In this document: one piece after another, positions 25,041 through 30,554 of the stretch | Position numbering within the stretch: position 1 is the first letter of the stretch | How the letters are laid out: every line of letters begins with the position of its first letter | Assembly (NCBI GenBank): GCA_964515905.1 | Contig: CAZEWK010000013.1 | Location: forward strand, 1-30,554 | DNA length: 30,554 bases | Origin: GCA-2712985 sp964515905 | Lineage (GTDB): Bacteria > Pseudomonadota > Alphaproteobacteria > UBA7887 | Reading direction: 5' to 3' | Program-made: the position numbers and the translations under genes | The notes under the pieces: model-generated | The model's input: only the letters and a program-made list of their open reading frames with translations | What the model was told of the DNA's origin: nothing | Database searches by the model: none

Positions 25041-26082
25041 CCTTAGGTAGGTGATTATTTGGATTCATTGCTTTAATACCTAAACACTTAAATAATTTCT
25101 CATCCTCATCTGAATCTGGATTAGGAGTCGTTAAAAGTTTATCTCCAATAAATATAGAATTTGCCCCAGCTAAAAAGCATAAAGCCTGAAGCTCAGAAGA
25201 CATATATTCACGACCTGCGGATAGCCGAACAACAGATTTGGGCATCACGATTCGAGCTGCAGCTACTGTTCGGACGAAGTCGAATCCTTCGATTCCGGCT
25301 GATTCAGCAAGGGGCGTACCTTCTACACGGACCAACATGTTAATAGGAACACTCTGTGGGTGAGATGGCATATTAGCAAGCTGACGCAGCATCTCAATTC
25401 GATCCCTAGAATTCTCTCCCATTCCAATTATACCCCCACAACATACGTTCAAACCTGCATCACGTACATTTTGCAGTGTATCTAAGCGATCTTCCATAGT
25501 ACGGGAGGTGATAATTTCTTTATAATAACTGGCGGATGTATCAATATTGTGATTATAGTAGTCGAGCCCAGCGACTTTCAGTCTATGAGCCTGGTCATCG
25601 GTTAACATGCCCAAGGTCATGCAGGTTTCTAAACCAAGTTTCCCCACTTCTTCTACCATCTCGCACAGCGCCTTCATATCCCGATCCTTGGGATTTCGCC
25701 AAGCTGCCCCCATACAGAATCGACTGGCTCCACCCTCCTTTGCAGATCTTGCGGCCTGTAAGACTTCGTCCTTTTTCATTAAAGAAGTGGCCTTAAGACC
25801 CGTTTCAAATTTGATACTCTGACTGCAATAGGCGCAGTCCTCCGGACATCCCCCTGTTTTAATAGATAAAAGAGTACTAAGTTGCACTTGATTGGGATCA
25901 AACCAGCGCCGGTGTACTTTCTGGGCCAAGAACAAAAGATCATTGAAAGGCTTGGAAAACAAATCCGACACTTCCGTGAAGGCCCAGTCATTTCTGGGCA
26001 TAAGAGAGGATTCGTTAAGTTGCGATCTTGGATTTATCTCAGATTCATCTGTGGATATTGCTTTATGGGTAGACTGACTCAT
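25036..26082 (-). CDS. bioB: biotin synthase BioB
   Basis: BioB is a radical-SAM enzyme that inserts sulfur into dethiobiotin to make biotin. From the ATG at 26082 it has 348 residues. The radical-SAM cluster cysteines are C79, C83 and C86 (GGCPEDCAYC). Motifs of the second, sulfur-donating [2Fe-2S] cluster region follow: SRFCMGAAWRNP, LETCMTLGML, YNHNIDTS and GLNVCCGGIIGMGE, ending with VVRLSAGREYM. A GTG at 26097 is in frame, but AAGGA lies inside that short extension, correctly spaced for the ATG at 26082. No other bio genes are in the window. The 134-base upstream gap has an AT-rich palindrome (TTATA-CTA-TATAA at 26131) but no exact BioR or BirA site. Confidence 0.97.
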   Translation of the reverse strand: MSQSTHKAISTDESEINPRSQLNESSLMPRNDWAFTEVSDLFSKPFNDLLFLAQKVHRRWFDPNQVQLSTLLSIKTGGCPEDCAYCSQSIKFETGLKATSLMKKDEVLQAARSAKEGGASRFCMGAAWRNPKDRDMKALCEMVEEVGKLGLETCMTLGMLTDDQAHRLKVAGLDYYNHNIDTSASYYKEIITSRTMEDRLDTLQNVRDAGLNVCCGGIIGMGENSRDRIEMLRQLANMPSHPQSVPINMLVRVEGTPLAESAGIEGFDFVRTVAAARIVMPKSVVRLSAGREYMSSELQALCFLAGANSIFIGDKLLTTPNPDSDEDEKLFKCLGIKAMNPNNHLPKE

Positions 26083-26216
26083 GAGATCTTCCTTCACCTT
26101 TAACCGTCGCCATGTAAAATAAAAGTAACTTTATACTATATAACTAGCTTTGCGTTGGCGTAATTTCTGTGGAATAGGAGTGTAATCTAAAGTATCTTTA
26201 AAAGATTGATATTGGA

Positions 26217-26705
26217 CTAGGAGTGCCGACGTCGCAACGCCCAAGGAGCACGGTCGCTAGACGGTTGATAAAAAACACTCACTTCGTTTGCCGCCTCATT
26301 CCAACCGGATAAATCAGCTGAATCATCAACTTCAAACGCGTCAAAGCCACATCTCAATAAAAATTGATATTGATCCCTATAGATTTCACCTACCGCTCGT
26401 ATTTCTCCGCTAAAATTGTATCTCTCTCTAAGCAAGCGAGCGTAACTAAATCCCCGCCCATCAGAAACCTTTGGAAACTCTATAGCTATTAACTCGAACC
26501 GGCCGACAACATCTGCAATTTGAACAGGAGATTGGTCACTTCGTAATCTTATTCCCAGAGGTGTGTTCAATTTACCAAGAGACTCTTGGTGTAAATTCCA
26601 CGATTCTAGTGAGATGATTGGATGATCAGCAGTAACAGGATCATCTTTGTCAGTTAACTTTAACCACTGATCATTGACTAACCTCCCCTCTTTAAGCAGA
26701 CCCAT
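26217..26705 (-). CDS. DUF934 family protein of the sulfite-reductase operon
   Basis: This 162-residue protein belongs to DUF934 (PF06073). The family signature is clear: FPKVSDGRGFSYARLLRERY, then a GEIRAVG stretch, DQYQFLLRCGFDAFEVDD. Its function is not established, but it occurs almost always beside cysI and cysH, implying a role in assimilatory sulfite reduction. Its ATG lies inside the 3' end of cysI (14-base overlap) and is preceded by a perfect AAGGAGG six bases away, so translation is coupled to cysI. It ends the leftward operon before the bioB upstream gap. Confidence 0.92.
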   Translation of the reverse strand: MGLLKEGRLVNDQWLKLTDKDDPVTADHPIISLESWNLHQESLGKLNTPLGIRLRSDQSPVQIADVVGRFELIAIEFPKVSDGRGFSYARLLRERYNFSGEIRAVGEIYRDQYQFLLRCGFDAFEVDDSADLSGWNEAANEVSVFYQPSSDRAPWALRRRHS

Positions 26706-28347
26706 AGAGTGCCTCCTTAAAGGGATCTAGTCCAACTCGTCGGTAAGTATCTAGGAATCGCTCTCCATTCCGACGTTCGATTAGGTAAGTTCCGACCAGT
26801 GTCTCAATTGCTCCGGTCACTTCGTCGTAAGCAAACGCCCGACCAACAATATCTCCGAGCGAGGCATCTTCAGCCCCGCTTCCACCAAGTGTAATCTGAT
26901 AAAACTCCTCTCCCCTTTTGTCTACTCCTAGGATTCCAATATGACCAACGTGATGGTGTCCACAAGCATTTATGCAACCCGATATCTTAATTTTTAACTC
27001 CCCAATATCATGTTGCCTATCAATATCTTCAAATTTTTTGGCAATATTTTGTGCCACGGGAATAGATCTTGCGTTAGCAAGATTACAAAAATCTAGACCA
27101 GGGCAAGCGATCATATCACTTATTAAACCTACGTTGGGAGTCGATAATTTTGCTTTCTCCAACGCCTGCCAAATCTCATAAATATCACTCTGGCAAACAT
27201 GCGCTAAGACCAAATTTTGTTCGTGGGACACACGTATTTCCTCATGACTGTACTGTTCAGCCAAATCTGCAATTAGATCCATTTGTTCGGCTGATGCGTC
27301 GCCAGGCGCACCTCCAATTGGTTTAAGCGAGATTGTTATTATTGCAAAACCAGCACGCTTATGATTGGAAACGTTAGTCTTACACCAACGGGCAAAATCT
27401 AAATTCCAAGTCTTATGAGTCTCTAGACTTTCAGAGGCGCCAGATGATGACTGGTAATCCGGTGGTGAAAAATATTCCAAAATTCTTCGGTATTCTTCGT
27501 CTGGCAAAGTTAACTCACCGCCCTTTATCATCCGCCATTCATCTTCAACAAGCTTTGTAAACTCCGCAACACCAGTGCTGTTAACTAAAATCTTGATACG
27601 GGCCTTGTATAAATTATCTCGCCTACCTAATTGATTATAAATTCTTAAAATGGCTTCCAAGTAACTTAAAAGGTGTTTCTTTGGAAGGAACTTCCTTATC
27701 GTGGGTCCCACGTAAGGTGTACGACCCAGGCCTCCCCCCACGATGACCTCAAAGCCAATTTCTCCACCGTCGTTACGACATATACGTAATCCAATATCAT
27801 GTACACGGATTGCAGCCCGATCTTGGACGGTTCCAACCACGGCAATTTTAAATTTTCTTGGAAGAAACGAAATCTCTGGATGCAAAGTAGACCATTGCCG
27901 AATTATCTCAGCGTAAACTCGAGGGTCTTCTATTTCATCTGCTGCTACTCCTGCAAAATGATCTGCTGTGACATTTCGTATACAATTCCCACTAGTTTGA
28001 ATTGCATGCATTTCGATTTCGGCAAGTTCTGATAAAATATCGGGAACATCAATTAATTTTGGCCAATTATATTGAATGTTTTGCCGAGTAGTAAAATGTC
28101 CGTAGTCTCTGTCATATTTTCGAGCAATGTGGGCTAATGTTCTCATTTGCAAAGAGGATAGTGTCCCATAGGGTATTGCGACGCGAAGCATATACGCATG
28201 CAATTGCAGGTATAGCCCATTACGTAGGCGCAATTGTTTAAAATCCTCTTCATTAAGTTCGCCACTCAAACGTCGTTGCACCTGTCCTCTGAACTGATTA
28301 ACTCGCTCTAACACCAGAGTGCGATCAAATTCGTCATAACGGTACAT
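26692..28347 (-). CDS. cysI: sulfite (nitrite/sulfite) reductase hemoprotein
   Basis: This siroheme/[4Fe-4S] reductase of 551 residues performs the six-electron reduction of sulfite to sulfide. The cluster and siroheme ligands are C415 and C421 (ACPGLDFC) and C458 and C462 (SGCINACGHH). N-terminal ferredoxin-like half-domain motifs include RVAIPYGTLSSLQMR, HFTTRQNIQYNW and TSGNCIRN. The context (cysG, DUF2849, DUF934, APS kinase) marks it as assimilatory sulfite rather than nitrite reductase. No CysJ-type flavoprotein is adjacent, so electrons probably come from ferredoxin or an unlinked partner. GAAGGA before the ATG at 28347 is a good ribosome-binding site. Confidence 0.93.
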   Translation of the reverse strand: MYRYDEFDRTLVLERVNQFRGQVQRRLSGELNEEDFKQLRLRNGLYLQLHAYMLRVAIPYGTLSSLQMRTLAHIARKYDRDYGHFTTRQNIQYNWPKLIDVPDILSELAEIEMHAIQTSGNCIRNVTADHFAGVAADEIEDPRVYAEIIRQWSTLHPEISFLPRKFKIAVVGTVQDRAAIRVHDIGLRICRNDGGEIGFEVIVGGGLGRTPYVGPTIRKFLPKKHLLSYLEAILRIYNQLGRRDNLYKARIKILVNSTGVAEFTKLVEDEWRMIKGGELTLPDEEYRRILEYFSPPDYQSSSGASESLETHKTWNLDFARWCKTNVSNHKRAGFAIITISLKPIGGAPGDASAEQMDLIADLAEQYSHEEIRVSHEQNLVLAHVCQSDIYEIWQALEKAKLSTPNVGLISDMIACPGLDFCNLANARSIPVAQNIAKKFEDIDRQHDIGELKIKISGCINACGHHHVGHIGILGVDKRGEEFYQITLGGSGAEDASLGDIVGRAFAYDEVTGAIETLVGTYLIERRNGERFLDTYRRVGLDPFKEALYGSA

Positions 28348-28395
28348 CGGCTGTTCCTTCTCTGGTTCCCACTAAGTTCACACCGTAACACTTAT

Positions 28396-28656
28396 TTATA
28401 CAGTTGGTCCTGTTGCTCTTATTCGTTCCCGTTGACTCAAGGCGTGGATTTCACCATCTACGCAATCAACTTCTATTAAATAAGTTTCCACTACCACTCG
28501 CTCCTCAACACTGGCTTGAGCCGTGACAATGAGATTTTTGCCATCCCCTTCAACAAACCAGGCGTCCTGCATATTTACAGACCATTCTCCTGTTTTTGTT
28601 AGGTAGACGATATCGCCCTCTCTGAGACGATTAGCAGTGGCTATTTTCCCTTTCAT
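28396..28656 (-). CDS. DUF2849 family small protein
   Basis: This 86-residue protein is of the DUF2849 family (PF11011), found almost only between cysG and cysI in alphaproteobacteria; its function is unknown. Visible features are an opening KGKIATANRLREGDIVYLT, a GEW motif and an AWFVEGDG segment, giving a small beta-rich fold. It lies 22 bases after cysG and 48 bases before cysI, with AAGGT before its ATG. The conserved position suggests a helper of siroheme delivery or sulfite reductase maturation; this is inference. Confidence 0.9.
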   Translation of the reverse strand: MKGKIATANRLREGDIVYLTKTGEWSVNMQDAWFVEGDGKNLIVTAQASVEERVVVETYLIEVDCVDGEIHALSQRERIRATGPTV

Positions 28657-28678
28657 ATATATACCTTAAAAAACTTTC

Positions 28679-30121
28679 CTACGAGACAGATTCAAAGTTA
28701 CTAGTATCCGTTACATCGTGTTTTTCCAACGTCGATTCCTTGATCCTGCCCACGAAATTATGCACCTCGGCCTCATGAACCACAGCACCTACAATGATTA
28801 CCGCAGGCGCCCTAAGGTTATTCTCTGAGATAAGACGATCCAGCTCTTTTAGGTTTCCCCTAACCGATTTCTGATTTGGTTGGGTTCCATTTGCCACTAC
28901 CGCTACAGGTGTTTCTCCCTTCATCCCGTGTTGCATAAGATTCCTAGCAATGGTTTTCGCTGTGCCAATTCCCATATATATCACTAGTGTATGTTCCATT
29001 CTTGCCAGAGAACCCCAGTCTAGTTGTAATTCTCCATCACCATGCCCAGTAATAAAAGTAACAGCTTGTGCAGCATTACGGTAGGTCATTGGAATTCCAG
29101 TTGCCGCTCCGCAACCAAGTGCTGCTGTTATTCCTGGGACTACCTCTACTGAGATACCATGGGAAAGTAGGAATGAACGCTCTTCACCACCACGACCAAA
29201 AATAAATGGATCCCCCCCCTTTAAACGGACTACACGATTTCCAGATTGGCTCTCCCTCAGCAGTATTTGGTGTATTTCGTCCTGGCAACAGGTATGCCGT
29301 TCCTTCGATTTTCCAACAAATATTCGTTTTGCCTCCCGGCGACCTCGTTCCAAAATTTCTAAAGGAACTAATCGATCATATACTATCACGTCTGCATCCT
29401 GAAGCTTTCTAACAGCGCGAATAGTCAGCATTTCAGGATCACCGGGTCCAGCTCCCACAATTGCCACCTCCCCGTTAGTTACGGATCGATTCTTTTTACT
29501 CCGCACAAATTTATCAACAGCCCTACCAATAATTTCATTGGTAACAGAGTTGTTCCTGTCCGAATTCGAACGAATAAAATCATTCCAGAATCTCCGACGC
29601 ATTCTTATATCGGGAATTAATTCCTTTATTTTAGATCGGTTACGACCCAATAAGCCTACGAATTCACCAATATTACTCGGCATCAACTGTTCGATTTGGG
29701 ATCTGAGCCGAGAACCAAAAACTGGTGATGCCCCACCAGTGCTAATCCCAATTTGAATTGGCCCGCGATCAACCACCGATGGAACAATAAAATCAGACAA
29801 GGAAATCGAATCTACCACGTTTACCGGAACGTCTAGTCTCCTCGCACTTTCAGAGACAAATGTATCTTTACTTTTTGAGCCGCTAGCACTGATAACCAGT
29901 GTTTTCCCTTCAAGGTCTTCTATTTGAAACGGTCTCCGGTCCATCACAATTTCACCACGCTGTGCTAACAAGCTAAGTTCTTCATTTGGGTTGGGAGTTA
30001 TCACTCGAACAATAGCCCCTGCGGCGAGCAGTCTCCTTGTTTTAGCAGCAGCGGCAGAGCATCCACCAACCACCAAACAGTTACGATCTATTAGGTTCAC
30101 GAAGATAGGAAAATAAGTCAT
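28679..30121 (-). CDS. cysG: siroheme synthase CysG (trifunctional)
   Basis: CysG turns uroporphyrinogen III into siroheme, the cofactor of CysI. The 480-residue fusion has an N-terminal precorrin-2 dehydrogenase/ferrochelatase module (VVGGCSAAAAKTRRLL nucleotide site near 17-32, D104 in VNVVDSISLSDFIVPS matching the catalytic aspartate of the family, and ISTGGASPVFGSRLR near 126-140). A C-terminal SAM-dependent uroporphyrinogen-III methyltransferase follows (VAIVGAGPGDPEMLTIRA near 218-235, then RLKGGDPFIFGRGGEE). The nucleotide loop is GGCSAAAAK where GGGxVAxxK is more usual. Length and order match E. coli CysG. Confidence 0.96.
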   Translation of the reverse strand: MTYFPIFVNLIDRNCLVVGGCSAAAAKTRRLLAAGAIVRVITPNPNEELSLLAQRGEIVMDRRPFQIEDLEGKTLVISASGSKSKDTFVSESARRLDVPVNVVDSISLSDFIVPSVVDRGPIQIGISTGGASPVFGSRLRSQIEQLMPSNIGEFVGLLGRNRSKIKELIPDIRMRRRFWNDFIRSNSDRNNSVTNEIIGRAVDKFVRSKKNRSVTNGEVAIVGAGPGDPEMLTIRAVRKLQDADVIVYDRLVPLEILERGRREAKRIFVGKSKERHTCCQDEIHQILLRESQSGNRVVRLKGGDPFIFGRGGEERSFLLSHGISVEVVPGITAALGCGAATGIPMTYRNAAQAVTFITGHGDGELQLDWGSLARMEHTLVIYMGIGTAKTIARNLMQHGMKGETPVAVVANGTQPNQKSVRGNLKELDRLISENNLRAPAVIIVGAVVHEAEVHNFVGRIKESTLEKHDVTDTSNFESVS

Positions 30122-30173
30122 ACCTCAATATTTCCAGTATCCAAAATATATCCAGATTATGTGTAAATATATC

Positions 30174-30554
30174 TCACGCCACATCTTTACGAGCACTCGA
30201 AGCATACGCAAATGTATCGTCCACATAATTTGACAACAATTCAATGCACCTTTCTATAGAATTATGCTCTGTATCTACCACTAAATCGGCGCCACCAGGA
30301 GCCTCATACGGAGCATCGATACCTGTAAATTCTTTGATTTCACCTTTTCGTGCCCGAGCATACAGTCCCTTCGGATCACGCCCTTCACAAACCTCTACAT
30401 CTGCTTTTATGTAGATTTCATGAAAATTTCCCGAAGCTATTTCTCGAGCACGGTCTCGATCAACTCGATATGGAGAAATAAAGGCGGTAATTACTATACT
30501 TCCCGAGTCCGCTAGCAAACGGGCCACTTCTGCTACTCTTCGTATGTTTTCGCT
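30174..30554 (-). CDS. cysC: adenylylsulfate kinase domain, C-terminal part (CysC or CysNC), cut by window end
   Basis: This is the 3' end of an APS kinase, which phosphorylates adenosine 5'-phosphosulfate to PAPS. The frame is open to the window edge and no start is seen, so the gene is partial. Family motifs are ENIRRVAEVARLLADSG at the cut end, then TAFISPYRVDRDRAR, EIYIKADVEVCEGRDPKGLY and GEIKEFTGIDAPYEAP. The preceding P-loop lies outside the window. In alphaproteobacteria this domain is often fused to CysN, the sulfate adenylyltransferase large subunit; which form applies here cannot be decided. cysG follows 52 bases later in the same direction. Confidence 0.9.
   Translation of the reverse strand, partial: SENIRRVAEVARLLADSGSIVITAFISPYRVDRDRAREIASGNFHEIYIKADVEVCEGRDPKGLYARARKGEIKEFTGIDAPYEAPGGADLVVDTEHNSIERCIELLSNYVDDTFAYASSARKDVA

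Noticed and set aside
26131..26143. TTATA-CTA-TATAA palindrome upstream of bioB as a BioR operator
   Set aside because: BioR sites resemble TTATMTATAA; the central spacing here differs, and AT-rich palindromes of this size recur by chance in the window.
1..30554. Mobile elements, defence systems, CRISPR arrays or tRNA genes
   Set aside because: No transposase, integrase, repeat-spacer pattern or tRNA T-arm motif was seen; gaps between genes are mostly too short.

Overview
The window is an AT-rich chromosomal segment that is mostly ordinary, densely packed housekeeping and transport genes. It suggests a Gram-negative alphaproteobacterium. The reasons are the mfd-sdhE / recG / DUF502 neighbourhood, a cysG-DUF2849-cysI-DUF934 sulfur cluster, a TAXI receptor next to a fused TRAP permease, and a FAD/Fe-S fused D-2-hydroxyacid dehydrogenase. 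A free-living, probably marine, heterotroph is a reasonable guess, but no marker gene here fixes the taxon. I see no rRNA, tRNA, insertion sequence, prophage or CRISPR array.

Layout. 1-740: a FrnE-type DsbA-family protein. 859-4646 (minus): sdhE and mfd, joined by a GTGA stop/start overlap, divergent from recG (4907-6988). 7037-7786 (minus): a DUF502 membrane protein. 7886-8758 (minus): an alpha/beta hydrolase carrying every signature residue of fluoroacetate dehalogenase, divergent from a PLP-dependent serine/threonine dehydratase (TTG start, 8838-9803). 9892-12727: a TAXI-type TRAP receptor and its fused 4TM/12TM permease. 12802-13548: a zinc amidase with a peptidoglycan-binding domain. 13722-14828: a second, DctP/TakP-type TRAP receptor with no permease beside it, followed by a bidirectional terminator. 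14899-16796 (minus): an MDR oxidoreductase and an EamA exporter. 17004-18780: an SRAP (YedK/HMCES) protein and an aldo/keto reductase. 18828-21719 (minus): a large YdiJ-like FAD/4Fe-4S dehydrogenase.

The part with most unexplained content is 21720-22957. A cold-shock gene (22306-22515) sits between two long non-coding stretches. The upstream one holds a cluster of TTTGG/CCAAA motifs, a TATAAT box, a long foldable leader and a second promoter. The downstream one has an extended -10, two compound stem-loops and a terminator-like hairpin, so it may encode a small RNA; a 49-codon reading frame overlaps its end. Then come an LLM-family oxidoreductase and an unrecognised secreted helical-repeat protein.

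25036-30554 (minus): bioB, then a sulfate/sulfite assimilation operon transcribed leftward: cysC or a cysNC 3' end (cut by the window), cysG, DUF2849, cysI, DUF934. CysG makes the siroheme that CysI needs, and APS kinase makes PAPS. The PAPS reductase gene cysH, often found in this cluster, is absent from the window.
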